The notes under the pieces are model-generated. The model did not search any database, was not told the origin of the DNA, and worked only from the letters and a program-made list of their open reading frames with translations. Shown here piece by piece: positions 36,706 through 46,183 of a stretch of 64,000 bases of DNA; within the stretch, counting starts at the first letter, position 1, and each line of letters starts with the position of its first letter. Where the stretch lies: NCBI RefSeq assembly GCF_016102005.1, contig NZ_JACFPL010000002.1, positions 1 through 64,000 of the forward strand, read 5' to 3'. Both the position numbers and the translations under genes were made by a program. The stretch is from Bifidobacterium choladohabitans (GTDB lineage: Bacteria > Actinomycetota > Actinomycetes > Actinomycetales > Bifidobacteriaceae).

Positions 36706-39006
36706 ATGGCATCAAGAAAATTGACAGGGGACCTACCCTACCGCAATCCCGACCTGAGCGTGGATGAGCGAGTGGCCGACCTGCTGGGCCGGATGACCCG
36801 TGAGGAGAAGGTGGGCCAGATGATGCAGCTTGATGCCCGCTCGGGAGTGGACAAGGAGGTGGTGGACCAGCACGCCGGATCCCTGCTGCATGTCTCTCCG
36901 CAGAGCATGATCAAGGCTGACAAGGCCGTTCATCGCACCCGTCTGGGCATTCCCCTGCTGATTGGCGACGACTGCATCCATGGCCATTCCTTCTTCCGCG
37001 GGGCCACCATCTTTCCCGAGCAGCTGGGCATGGCAGCCTCCTTCGACCCTGAACTGGTTCAGCGGATGGGGCGGGCCACAGCCCAGGAGGTCGCCACAAC
37101 AGGCGTCCACTGGACCTTTTCGCCGGTGCTCTGCATCGCCAGGGACACCCGCTGGGGCCGGGTGGATGAGACCTTCGGCGAGGACCCCTTCCTGATCGGC
37201 GAGATGGCCTCGGCCATGGTGCGCGGCTACCAGGGAGGATCAGCCATGACCGGGACCCTGCCCAAGGATGCCGTGCTGGCCACGGCCAAGCACTTCGCCG
37301 GCTACTCCGAGACCCAGGGCGGGCGCGATGCCTCCGAGGCCGACCTCTCGCACCGCAAGCTGCTCTCCTGGTTCCTGCCGCCTTTCGAGCGCCTGGCCAA
37401 GGAGGGCGTGGCCACCTTCATGTTGGGCTACGAGTCCATCGACGGGGTACCGGTCACCATCAACAACTGGCTGCTCAACGACGTGCTTCGTGGGGAGTGG
37501 GGCTACCAGGGCACCCTGATCACCGACTGGGACAATGTGGGCCGGATGGTCTGGGAGCAGAAGGTGCAGCCCGACTACACCAGGGCCGCTGCAGCCGCCG
37601 TCAAGGCCGGCAATGACCTGATCATGACCACGCCCGGCTTCTACCAGGGGGCCTTGGATGCACTGGATGCCGGGCTTCTGCACGAGGAGGACCTTGACCG
37701 GGCGGTCAAGCACATCCTGGCCCTGAAATTCCGCATGGGGCTCTTCGAGGATCCGCGTCTGCCCGACCCCCAAGCCCAGAAGACGATCATCAACTCTAAG
37801 GAGCACCAGGAGCTCAACCTCCAGGTGGCCCAGGAGTCGGCAGTCCTTTTGAAGAACGACGGCATCCTGCCCCTGTTCGGCGGGGTTGATGCCGATGGCC
37901 GCCCTGGCGATGATTCAGCGCATAGCATCGCCCTGGTGGGGCCGCTGATTGACGATGCCCAGAACCAGCTGGGGGACTGGGCTGGCGGTTCGGGTCAGTG
38001 CGACTGGATCAAGGACCAGCCTCGGGAGATGATCTCGACAGTGGCCGACGGTCTGCGCCAGGAGTTGCCTGCAAACTGGCGGCTCGACTGCGAGCAGGGC
38101 GTCGATGTGCTCCGTCTGGTCGACGACCCTGCGGGTCCGCTCTTCCCCGATGGCCAGCCCAGGCCCAAGGTGGCGGCCCCGGCCAGGATCGATCAGGGCC
38201 GCTTCGACAGGGCCCTAGACCTGGCCAGGCAAAGCGACCTGGTGGTGGCCGTGGTCGGCGACGTGGTCCAGCTGGTGGGCGAGGGCCGTTCGACTGCCAC
38301 CCTGGAACTCTACGGTCCTCAGCGCGATCTGCTGGATGCCCTGGCGCAGACGGGCAAGCCCATGGTCATCGTGCTTATGTCCTCCAAGCCGCTGATCCTG
38401 CCTCCGTCCGCACGGGCTGCCAGGGCCCTGATCTGGCAGCCCGATCCTGGTATGCAGGGCGGTCGTGCCCTGGCCAGGATTCTCACCGGCAAGGTTGAGC
38501 CCACAGGCAGGCTGCCCATCACCTTCCCCAGGCATGCCGGGCAGCTGCCGGTCTACTACAACCAGATCCGGGGCCAGCATGGTGACCGCTATGCCGATCT
38601 GACCCAGGATCCGGCCTTCGCCTTCGGCCAGGGTATGGGCTACACCACCTTTGCCTACGGAAAGCCTGGGGTCGATAGGCCGGATACCGTCGGACCCGAG
38701 GATACGGTCAGGGTGACCGTGGATCTGACCAACACCGGCCGGCGCTCAGGCACCGAGGTCGTCCAGGCCTATATCAGCGACCTGGTGACCTCAGTCAGCT
38801 GGGCTGATCGGGAGCTCAAGGCCTTCCAAAGGGTTCAGCTGGATCCAGGGCAGACCCGGAAGGTGGTCTTCGATCTACCGGTGTCCGAGTGGGCCCTGGT
38901 CGATGCCGACTGCGAACGCAGGGTCGAGCCCGGTCGGTTCCAGGTGCTGGTGGGGTCCTCCTCACGCAGGGCTGACCTGCAGGCCGTGACGGTGACCGTA
39001 TGCTGA
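36706..39006 (+). CDS. GH3 beta-glucosidase-type glycoside hydrolase
   Basis: 766 residues from ATG 36706 with GAAAGGAAGG upstream. GH3 domain order: N-terminal barrel (about 15-340) with RDTRWGRVDETFGEDP, KHFAGY and the nucleophile Asp274 in LITDWDN, then the alpha/beta sandwich (about 370-625) and the fibronectin-III-like end (ELKAFQRVQLDPGQT). No signal peptide. It should release terminal beta-glucose, or beta-xylose, inside the cell. It is the last gene of the TetR-controlled cluster. Confidence 0.95.
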   Translation: MASRKLTGDLPYRNPDLSVDERVADLLGRMTREEKVGQMMQLDARSGVDKEVVDQHAGSLLHVSPQSMIKADKAVHRTRLGIPLLIGDDCIHGHSFFRGATIFPEQLGMAASFDPELVQRMGRATAQEVATTGVHWTFSPVLCIARDTRWGRVDETFGEDPFLIGEMASAMVRGYQGGSAMTGTLPKDAVLATAKHFAGYSETQGGRDASEADLSHRKLLSWFLPPFERLAKEGVATFMLGYESIDGVPVTINNWLLNDVLRGEWGYQGTLITDWDNVGRMVWEQKVQPDYTRAAAAAVKAGNDLIMTTPGFYQGALDALDAGLLHEEDLDRAVKHILALKFRMGLFEDPRLPDPQAQKTIINSKEHQELNLQVAQESAVLLKNDGILPLFGGVDADGRPGDDSAHSIALVGPLIDDAQNQLGDWAGGSGQCDWIKDQPREMISTVADGLRQELPANWRLDCEQGVDVLRLVDDPAGPLFPDGQPRPKVAAPARIDQGRFDRALDLARQSDLVVAVVGDVVQLVGEGRSTATLELYGPQRDLLDALAQTGKPMVIVLMSSKPLILPPSARAARALIWQPDPGMQGGRALARILTGKVEPTGRLPITFPRHAGQLPVYYNQIRGQHGDRYADLTQDPAFAFGQGMGYTTFAYGKPGVDRPDTVGPEDTVRVTVDLTNTGRRSGTEVVQAYISDLVTSVSWADRELKAFQRVQLDPGQTRKVVFDLPVSEWALVDADCERRVEPGRFQVLVGSSSRRADLQAVTVTVC

Positions 39007-39064
39007 CCACCATCCGACAGCGGAACTCCTCGCGTGTTGGTTGCCCAGAGCCCTCGCCCGCTCT

Positions 39065-39070
39065 TACCAT
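39065..39070 (+). promoter_or_regulatory. -10 element for a leaderless gshA transcript
   Basis: TACCAT lies exactly six bases before ATG 39077, with TTGCCC 18 bases upstream as a possible -35. No ribosome-binding site is present, so transcription probably begins at the A of the start codon. Confidence 0.5.
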
Positions 39071-39076
39071 GACAGC

Positions 39077-40351
39077 ATGAGGAAAAGCGTAGGCGCTGGG
39101 TATGCGCACCTGTTGACGGTTCCCAATCCGCGGCATGTGGCCAGCCTGGTCGACTACTTTTCGCGGGGGTCAAAGCCGCGGTCCCAGTGGCGGTTCGGCA
39201 TCGAGATCGAGCATCTGCCGGTGCGCAACGATGGGTCCGATGCCCCGGTTCCCTATGAGGGGGAGCGGGGCATCGAAGCCCTGCTGTCGGCCTTGGAGCC
39301 CTGCTACGACGGCGATAAGGAATACCGGGAGGATGGCCACCTGGTCGGGCTGAGCAGGCCGGGCTGCGTGGTTTCCCTGGAGCCCGGGAGCCAGGTGGAG
39401 TGCTCCCTGGGTGTGGTACGTGACAGCCGAGAATTCGAGGATCTCTACCGTCTCTTCCGTGCCGAGGTCGACCCCATTGCCGAGCGGCTGGGCTTCCGGC
39501 TGGTCGAGTACGGGTACCGTCCGGCTGGGTCCTACGCGGATGTAGGGGTCAATCCCAAGGAACGTTATGCGGTCATGAACACCTACCTGGGTCGCATCGG
39601 ACAGTGCGGTCCCATGATGATGCGCAGCACGGCGTCCACCCAGATCAGCATCGACTACCAGGATGAGGACGATGCCATCGCCAAGATCCGTCTGGGCACG
39701 GCTGTCGGCCCCGTTTTGGCCTACTTTTTCCGCAACACCCCAATCTTTGAGGGCAAGCCCAATCGCATGCCCCTGCGGCGCCAGCGGATCTGGGACTGGC
39801 TCGACACCCAGCGCACGGGCCTGATTCCGGGGCTGTTCGAGGACGGCTTCTGCTGGGAGGACTATGCCGTGGACATGCTCTCCACCCCGCTCATGGTGGC
39901 CGATGTCTCCCACACACCGGAGGTGGAGGGGCCGCATGGGCAGCAGGTCTTCATCGCCTGGCACGAAAACGCCGGGGAGATCTATCCTGACCGTCGGCTC
40001 AACGATGCCGAGATAGCGCACATCCTGACCACCCACTTCAATGATGTCCGTCTGAAGAACTACATCGAGCTCAGGCACTGGGACTCCCTGCCCATGGAAC
40101 GTGCCAGCCGACTTATGGACGTTATCGGTGGCATCTTCTACGACCCGGATCAATTCGCCGGACTTGTCGGTCTTTTGGACGGGGTGAGCGAGGAGGATGT
40201 GCTCCAGGCCAAGGCCGACCTGCAGGTTCGCGGGGGCCAGGCCAGCCCCTATGGCCGTTCCCTGGACTTCTGGCGGCAGGCGCTAGGTGCCGAGGACACT
40301 CTGGATGATCTTCCGGGCGATCCACGTCATCCCGATCTCTTCCAGTCCTGA
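39077..40351 (+). CDS. gshA: Glutamate--cysteine ligase (GCS2 family)
   Basis: 424 residues from ATG 39077. The signature is WRFGIEIEHLPV (metal/ATP-binding Glu pair) near the start, with SLEPGSQVECSLG, MMMRSTASTQISIDYQD and the C-terminal YIELRHWDSLP. It joins glutamate and cysteine, the first step to glutathione or, in some actinobacteria, to ergothioneine (EgtA). No second-step gene is nearby, so the product may be gamma-glutamylcysteine or used by enzymes elsewhere. The gene follows the glycosidase cluster but has its own promoter. Confidence 0.85.
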   Translation: MRKSVGAGYAHLLTVPNPRHVASLVDYFSRGSKPRSQWRFGIEIEHLPVRNDGSDAPVPYEGERGIEALLSALEPCYDGDKEYREDGHLVGLSRPGCVVSLEPGSQVECSLGVVRDSREFEDLYRLFRAEVDPIAERLGFRLVEYGYRPAGSYADVGVNPKERYAVMNTYLGRIGQCGPMMMRSTASTQISIDYQDEDDAIAKIRLGTAVGPVLAYFFRNTPIFEGKPNRMPLRRQRIWDWLDTQRTGLIPGLFEDGFCWEDYAVDMLSTPLMVADVSHTPEVEGPHGQQVFIAWHENAGEIYPDRRLNDAEIAHILTTHFNDVRLKNYIELRHWDSLPMERASRLMDVIGGIFYDPDQFAGLVGLLDGVSEEDVLQAKADLQVRGGQASPYGRSLDFWRQALGAEDTLDDLPGDPRHPDLFQS

Positions 40352-40398
40352 CGACTGTTTCGTTATGCGAACGGGCGGGTCCGGTTTCCTGAGGATGG

Positions 40399-40404
40399 TA
40401 TAAT
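40399..40404 (+). promoter_or_regulatory. Extended -10 promoter of ileS
   Basis: TGGTATAAT, an exact consensus -10 with the TG extension, predicts a start near 40411. No good -35 is seen, as is usual for extended -10 promoters. Confidence 0.7.
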
Positions 40405-40411
40405 CTGGTCA

Positions 40412-40626
40412 CCAATGGGCCTTGATCCGTCATCAGCGGGGAGCCCTCGGAAGAACGGGATCGCCTGCGGCGGTCCTCAGTAGAACCGACGGGTGGGCCC
40501 GCACAGCCCAGTTCAAGCGGTCCGGCGCGGGTCATTGGCCGGGCAAGCGAGGTGGTACCGCGGTGGGCCCCATGGGTCCCTCGTCCTCGACATGGCGACA
40601 TGAACGACCAGCGAGGAGCGTGAACG
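40412..40626 (+). promoter_or_regulatory. T-box riboswitch, translational type, controlling ileS
   Basis: The leader carries the T-box core AGGTGGTACCGCGG (40550-40563) that pairs with the uncharged tRNA end, and the conserved AGTAGAACCGACGGG of actinobacterial stem I about 90 bases earlier. An ATC at 40460-40462 is the best candidate specifier for isoleucine. TCCTCG (40584-40589) can pair with CGAGGA (40612-40617), the ribosome-binding site of ileS, so uncharged tRNA-Ile would free translation. No terminator T-run is present, which fits the translational class known for actinobacterial ileS. Confidence 0.88.
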
Positions 40627-43600
40627 GTGAATCAGACCACTGATACCTCAGATGCGACAAATCGGGACGGCGAAGTCTATCCCAAGGCGGTGGTGGACCC
40701 GGCTCTGGCCAAGGTGAGGCCCAATCCCTCCTTCCCCCATATGGAGGAGTCCGTCCTGGACTACTGGGATCACGACGACACCTTCAACAAATCGGTGGAC
40801 CGCCGACCGTCCGGCGACCATGCCGACAATGAGTTCGTCTTCTTCGACGGCCCGCCCTTCGCCAACGGCCTGCCCCACTATGGGCACCTGCTGACCGGCT
40901 ATGTCAAGGATGTCATTCCCCGCTACCAGACCATGAAGGGCCACAAGGTCAAGAGGGTCTTCGGCTGGGACACCCACGGTCTGCCCGCCGAACTGGAGGC
41001 CCAGCGCGAGCTGGGCATCGACAGCGTGGATCAGATCGAGCAGATGGGCATCGAGAAGTTCAATGACGCCTGCCGCGCCTCGGTGCTCAAGTACACCAGT
41101 GAGTGGAAGGACTACGTCCACCGTCAGGCCCGCTGGGTGGACTTCGACCACGGATACAAGACCCTGGACGTCTCCTACATGGAGTCGGTCATGTGGGCCT
41201 TCAAGACCCTCTACGAGAAGGGTCTGGCCTACGAGGGCTACCGGGTGCTGCCCTACTGCTGGAAGGACCAGACCCCGCTGTCCAACCATGAGCTGCGCAT
41301 GGATGCCGATGTCTATCAGGACCGGCAGGACACCACCGTCTCCGTGGCCGTCAAGCTCAGGGACGAGGACGCCTATGCGGTCTTCTGGACCACCACCCCC
41401 TGGACCGTCCCCACCAACCTGGCCATCGTGGTCGGCGCCGACATCGAGTACTCGGAGGTCAGCCCGGTGTCCGGGCCCTTCGCCGGCAAGCGCTTCTACA
41501 TCGCCACGGCCCGTCTGGGCGACTACGCCAAGCAGCTGGGGGAGGGCTACCAGGTGGTCCGCACCCTCAAGGGCTCCCAGATGGAGGGCTGGCGGTACTG
41601 GCCGGTCTTCCCCTACTTCGCCGGGGAGCAGGCCGAATCCGAGGGCGGCACCCCCGGTCCCAACGCCTATACCATCTATACGGCCGACTACGTGGACACC
41701 GTGGAAGGCACCGGCCTGGTCCACCAGGCTCCCTATGGCGAGGACGATATGAACACCCTGAACGCCAAGGGCATCCGCAGCGTGGACGTCCTCGATGCCG
41801 GCGCCGTCTTCACCGAGCAGTGCCCCGACTACCAGGGCCTGCAGGCCTTCGAGGCCAACATGCCCATCGTGCGCAATCTGCGCGCAGGCGATGGCCCCCT
41901 GGCACAGATCCCAGCCGAGCACCGGGCTCTCCTTTTCCAGGAGAAGAGCTACGTCCACTCCTACCCCCACTGCTGGCGTTGCGGCACACCGCTGATCTAC
42001 AAGCCGGTCTCCAGCTGGTTCGTCTCCGTGACGAAGATCAAGGACCGTCTGATGGAACTCAACCAGCAGATCAACTGGATCCCCGGAAACGTCAAGGACG
42101 GCCAGTTCGGCAAGTGGCTGGCCAACGCCCGTGACTGGTCCATCTCCCGCAACAGGTTCTGGGGCTCGCCTATCCCGGTCTGGGTCTCGGACGATCCCAA
42201 GTACCCCCGGGTGGATGTCTACGGGTCCCTGGATGAGCTCAAGAAGGACTTCGGCCGCTACCCGACCGATGACAAGGGGCAGATCAACATGCATCGGCCC
42301 TGGATCGACCAACTGACCAGGCCCAACCCGGACGACCCGACCGGCAAGTCCACCATGCACAGGATCACCGATGTGCTGGACTGCTGGTTCGAGTCGGGAT
42401 CCATGCCCTTCGCCCAGTTCCACTATCCCTTCGAGAACAAGCAGTACTTCGAGGACAGGGATCCCTGTGATTTTGTGGTGGAGTACATCGGTCAGACCCG
42501 CGGCTGGTTCTACACCATGCACATCATGTCCACGGCCCTCTTCGACCGGCCGGCCTTCAAGAACGTGATCTGCCATGGCATCGTCCTGGGTTCCGACGGC
42601 CAGAAGATGAGCAAGCACCTGCGCAACTACCCGGATGTGAACGAGGTCTTCGACAAGTACGGATCCGATGCCATGCGCTGGTTCCTGATGAGCTCTTCCA
42701 TCCTGCGCGGCGGCAACCTGGTCGTCACCGCCGATGGCATCCGCGACACGGTCCGTCAGGTCATGCTGCCGGTCTGGAGCTCCTACTACTTCTACACGCT
42801 CTACGCCAACGCGGCCAACAAGGGCGCCGGCTACCAGGCCCAGGCGCTGGCACCGGAGCGTGTGGCCGACCTGCCGGAGATGGACCGCTTCCTGCTGGCA
42901 CGGACCCGGCGGCTGATCCAGTCGGTGCAGAAGGCCCTGGACGACTTCGCCATCTCGGAGGCCTGCGATGCGGTGACCGACTTCATCGATGTGCTGACCA
43001 ACTGGTACATCCGCAACAACCGAGACCGTTTCTGGAGTGAGGATCACCAGGCCTTCGACACCCTCTACACGGTCCTGGAGGCCTTCGCCCGTGTTCTGGC
43101 CCCCTTGGCGCCCATGGAGGCCGAGCAGATCTGGCGTGGTCTGACGGGCGGCGAATCGGTCCATCTGACCGATTGGCCCTTCCTGGCCGATGAGACCACC
43201 GGGCGGGAGACTGAACTGGGACAGGTCCTGCGCGACGATCCTGCCCTGGTAGCCGCCATGGAGAAGGTCCGCGAGGTGGTTTCGGCCACCCTGGCCCTGC
43301 GCAAGGCCGAGCAGATTCGTGTCCGCCAGCCCTTGTCCCGGCTGACCGTGGTGGTCCGTGACCCCGACGCGGCCCGTCCCTATGTGGACGTGCTCAAGTC
43401 CGAGCTCAACATCAAGGATGTGGAGTTCTGCACCCTGGACCAGGCCGGTCAGCACGGTCTGCGGATCATCCACGATCTCAAGGTCAATGCCCGGGCTGCC
43501 GGACCCCGACTGGGCAAGCAGGTCCAGTTCGTCATCCGGGCCTCCAAGCAGGGCGACTGGTCAGAGCAGGATGGCCATGTGGTCGTCACTACACCCGACG

Positions 43601-43971
43601 GACCGGTGGCCCTGGAGCCGGGCGAATACGAGCTGGACAACCGGATCGAGCAGGAGGACGGCTCCCAGGCCGACCGCTCGGCCTCCGCAGCCCTGCCCAC
43701 CGGCGGCTTCGTCATCCTCGACACCCAGCTGGACGACGACCTCCTGGCCGAGGGCTACGCCAGGGATCTGATCCGCCAGGTTCAGGATGCCCGGAAGACC
43801 GCCGGGCTGGACATTGCCGACCGGATTCGGCTGACCCTGACCCTGCCTGCCGAGGATGCCCCCAAGGCCCAGCAGTTCAACGACCTGATCGCCCACGAGA
43901 CATTGGCCACCAGCCTGACCGTCAACGCCGGCGATCTGGACCAACCCCGGGTCGACCTGGTCAAGGCCTGA
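40627..43971 (+). CDS. ileS: Isoleucyl-tRNA synthetase
   Basis: 1114 residues from GTG 40627 behind GAGGAG. Class I synthetase with the HIGH motif as HYGH (PFANGLPHYGHLLTGY) and KMSKS as KMSKH (SDGQKMSKHLRN). The editing CP1 insertion lies between (about 190-420, TTTPWTVPTN). The zinc-type CWRCG motif and WFYT are present. The long size and C-terminus match the eukaryote-like IleS type 2 found in actinobacteria, often tolerant to mupirocin. It charges tRNA-Ile and rejects valine in the cytoplasm. Confidence 0.98.
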   Translation: MNQTTDTSDATNRDGEVYPKAVVDPALAKVRPNPSFPHMEESVLDYWDHDDTFNKSVDRRPSGDHADNEFVFFDGPPFANGLPHYGHLLTGYVKDVIPRYQTMKGHKVKRVFGWDTHGLPAELEAQRELGIDSVDQIEQMGIEKFNDACRASVLKYTSEWKDYVHRQARWVDFDHGYKTLDVSYMESVMWAFKTLYEKGLAYEGYRVLPYCWKDQTPLSNHELRMDADVYQDRQDTTVSVAVKLRDEDAYAVFWTTTPWTVPTNLAIVVGADIEYSEVSPVSGPFAGKRFYIATARLGDYAKQLGEGYQVVRTLKGSQMEGWRYWPVFPYFAGEQAESEGGTPGPNAYTIYTADYVDTVEGTGLVHQAPYGEDDMNTLNAKGIRSVDVLDAGAVFTEQCPDYQGLQAFEANMPIVRNLRAGDGPLAQIPAEHRALLFQEKSYVHSYPHCWRCGTPLIYKPVSSWFVSVTKIKDRLMELNQQINWIPGNVKDGQFGKWLANARDWSISRNRFWGSPIPVWVSDDPKYPRVDVYGSLDELKKDFGRYPTDDKGQINMHRPWIDQLTRPNPDDPTGKSTMHRITDVLDCWFESGSMPFAQFHYPFENKQYFEDRDPCDFVVEYIGQTRGWFYTMHIMSTALFDRPAFKNVICHGIVLGSDGQKMSKHLRNYPDVNEVFDKYGSDAMRWFLMSSSILRGGNLVVTADGIRDTVRQVMLPVWSSYYFYTLYANAANKGAGYQAQALAPERVADLPEMDRFLLARTRRLIQSVQKALDDFAISEACDAVTDFIDVLTNWYIRNNRDRFWSEDHQAFDTLYTVLEAFARVLAPLAPMEAEQIWRGLTGGESVHLTDWPFLADETTGRETELGQVLRDDPALVAAMEKVREVVSATLALRKAEQIRVRQPLSRLTVVVRDPDAARPYVDVLKSELNIKDVEFCTLDQAGQHGLRIIHDLKVNARAAGPRLGKQVQFVIRASKQGDWSEQDGHVVVTTPDGPVALEPGEYELDNRIEQEDGSQADRSASAALPTGGFVILDTQLDDDLLAEGYARDLIRQVQDARKTAGLDIADRIRLTLTLPAEDAPKAQQFNDLIAHETLATSLTVNAGDLDQPRVDLVKA

Positions 43972-43983
43972 CCATAGTCGCAT

Positions 43984-44021
43984 AAAAGGGCTCCCATCCT
44001 GTATTGGGCGGGAGCCCTTTT
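43984..44021. terminator. Bidirectional Rho-independent terminator
   Basis: A perfect 12-bp stem, AAAAGGGCTCCC (43984-43995) and GGGAGCCCTTTT (44010-44021), with a 14-base loop. The A-run and T-run on either side serve ileS on plus and the aldo/keto reductase gene on minus. Confidence 0.92.
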
Positions 44022-44092
44022 CATTCGATTTGTCTGCTGGGAAGGCCGATTGCGTCAAAATCGGCCCTGCTGCTGGCAACGAAGCTTGCAGA

Positions 44093-45040
44093 TCAGCCCT
44101 TGACCTTGTCGCTGACCTGATCCAGGGTCTGCATATCCTGGTCGCTCAGTTCCAGATGGGCAGCATCCAGGAGGGCAGGCAGCTGCTCGGGGGTGCGTGC
44201 AGAGGCGATCGGGGCTGCAATCCCAGGCCTGTGGTTGAGCCAGGCCAGGGCGACGGTGGCCAGTTCGACCCCGTGGGCCTTGGCGATGCCGTCCATGGCG
44301 GCGACCACGTCCAGTCCCTCCTGTGTAAAGAAGTCCTTGACCATGCCCTCGCGCTTCTTCCCCTTGAGGTCGTCCATGGTCCGGTACTTGCCTGTCAGGA
44401 AGCCCGAAGCCAGCGAGAAGTAGGGGAAGACCGCCAGATCCTCGTCCTTGGCGACCTGCATGAGGCCACCCTCATAGTCCTTGCGGTAGACCAGGTTGTA
44501 CTGGGGCTCCAGGGCCACCGGCAGGGTCAGGCCCTCCTTGCGTGCGATGCTGAACCACTCGCGGATCCGGTCCGGGGTGTAGTTGGACAGACCGATGGCC
44601 CGGACCTTGCCCTCCTTGACCAGCTTGTCGAAGGCTGCCGCAGTTTCCTCCAGGGGGGTGGAGCTGTCGTCGAAGTGGGCATAGTAGAGGTCGATCACAT
44701 CCAGGCCCAGCCTGAGCAGGGAGGCATCGGCGGCGGCTTCGATGTTCTTGGCCGAAAGACCTGAGTACTGGGGGTGCTGGCTGACTTTGGTAGCCACCAG
44801 GACCTTGTTGCGGTTGCCGTTCTTGGCCAGCCAGCGGCCCAGGACGATCTCGGACTCGCCGCCGGAGTGGCCGGGGGCCCAGGCCGAATAGACGTCAGCT
44901 GTGTCGATCAGGTTGCCTCCGGCTGCCGTGTAGGCGTCCAGGACCTGGTCAGACGTGGATTCATCGCTGGTCCATCCGAAGGTGTTGCCACCCAGGACCA
45001 GGGGGAAGATTTCGGCGTCGATGCCGCGTAGTTTTGCCAT
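44093..45040 (-). CDS. Aldo/keto reductase
   Basis: 315 residues from ATG 45040, preceded by AAAGG at a good distance; an ATG six bases earlier overlaps that site. Family markers: the LGGNTFGW start, catalytic Asp-Tyr in NLIDTADVYSAW, Lys in ATKVSQ, IGLSNYTPDRI and the NADPH-binding end PIASARTPEQL. It reduces aldehydes or ketones in the cytoplasm; the natural substrate is not evident. Single gene, divergent from the SPFH gene. Confidence 0.93.
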   Translation of the reverse strand: MAKLRGIDAEIFPLVLGGNTFGWTSDESTSDQVLDAYTAAGGNLIDTADVYSAWAPGHSGGESEIVLGRWLAKNGNRNKVLVATKVSQHPQYSGLSAKNIEAAADASLLRLGLDVIDLYYAHFDDSSTPLEETAAAFDKLVKEGKVRAIGLSNYTPDRIREWFSIARKEGLTLPVALEPQYNLVYRKDYEGGLMQVAKDEDLAVFPYFSLASGFLTGKYRTMDDLKGKKREGMVKDFFTQEGLDVVAAMDGIAKAHGVELATVALAWLNHRPGIAAPIASARTPEQLPALLDAAHLELSDQDMQTLDQVSDKVKG

Positions 45041-45206
45041 GTTCATCCTTTCGGGTTGAAGGCTTGTTAAGCCGAGTCTATTACGGCTTGTGCGCCCCGA
45101 CCGATTATTCAGACGGGTCCTTCATGTATGGTGATGAGAGGAAAAGCCGGAATGGTGCGGTTTCCAGGTCCGGCATCCAAGGGTTTAAGCTCGAAGGAGA
45201 ACACTC

Positions 45207-46175
45207 ATGCATCTAGGCATCGCCATCGTGATCGCCGTGCTGGTTCTGGCGCTGATCATCTTCCTCCTGGGGATTTTCGTAGTGCCCCAGCAGCAGGCGG
45301 ACGTCATCGAGCGCTTCGGCAAGTACCACCGGGTGGCGCTGGCGGGCATCCACGCCAAGATCCCCCTGGTTGACCGTATAGCCGCCAAGACCAACCTGAG
45401 GGTCAACCAGTTGAACGTCAAGCTGGAGACCAAGACCAAGGACAACGTCTTCGTCACCGTGGAGGTCTCCGCACAGTTCCGGGTGGAGGCGGCCAACGTG
45501 TCCACGGCCTACTACGAGCTGGTCGACCCGGCGGGCCAGCTGCGCTCCTACATGGAGGACGCCCTCAGGTCGGCCATTCCCGCCCTGAGCCTGGACGATG
45601 CCTTCGCCCGCAAGGACGACATCGCCTCCGACGTGCAGAAGACCGTGGGCCAGGAGATGCAGCGCTTTGGTTTCTCGGTCATCAAGACCCTGGTCACCGC
45701 CATCGACCCCTCCACCCAGGTCAAGCAGGCCATGGACTCCATCAACGCTGCCCAGCGCGAGAAGGAGGCCACCAAGGAGCGTGCCGAGGCCCGTCGGATC
45801 GAAATCGAGACCCAGGCCAGGGCCGATGCGGAGAAGACCAGGATGCAGGGCGAGGGCCAGGCCAACTACCGGCGGGAGATCGCCAACGGCATTGTGGACC
45901 AGATCAACAGCCTGCGGGCCGTGGGCATGGATATCGATGCCGTCAACAATGTGGTGCTCTTCAATCAGTATCTGGATGTGATGCGCTCGCTGGCGGAGTC
46001 CGGCAATGCCAAGACCCTGGTCCTGCCTGCGTCAACCCCCGGCGGGTATAACGAGCTCTTCAACCAGATGACCGCAGCGCTGATGACCGCCCAGAGCACC
46101 CAGGGCAGTGCGGATCCCCGGCACGGCCGCAGGAATGCGGGTACAGAGGGCGGGACCGGGACACCGGTTCTGTAA
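45207..46175 (+). CDS. SPFH/stomatin-like membrane protein
   Basis: 322 residues from ATG 45207, with AAGGAGA upstream. One N-terminal membrane helix (about 4-26), then the SPFH/band-7 domain (VVPQQQADVIERFGKYHRV through about 200) and a helical EAR/AQ-rich segment (ERAEARRIEIETQARADAEK) that makes oligomeric rings. The tail after about 300 is disordered. Such proteins organise membrane microdomains and often hold proteases; an NfeD partner gene is not next to it here. Confidence 0.93.
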   Translation: MHLGIAIVIAVLVLALIIFLLGIFVVPQQQADVIERFGKYHRVALAGIHAKIPLVDRIAAKTNLRVNQLNVKLETKTKDNVFVTVEVSAQFRVEAANVSTAYYELVDPAGQLRSYMEDALRSAIPALSLDDAFARKDDIASDVQKTVGQEMQRFGFSVIKTLVTAIDPSTQVKQAMDSINAAQREKEATKERAEARRIEIETQARADAEKTRMQGEGQANYRREIANGIVDQINSLRAVGMDIDAVNNVVLFNQYLDVMRSLAESGNAKTLVLPASTPGGYNELFNQMTAALMTAQSTQGSADPRHGRRNAGTEGGTGTPVL

Positions 46176-46183
46176 GGTCTTGT

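Noticed and set aside
40648-43473. Very long minus-strand open frame opposite ileS
   Set aside because: It mirrors the codon bias of ileS; composition (Val/Gly/His/Asp-rich) is that of an antisense shadow.
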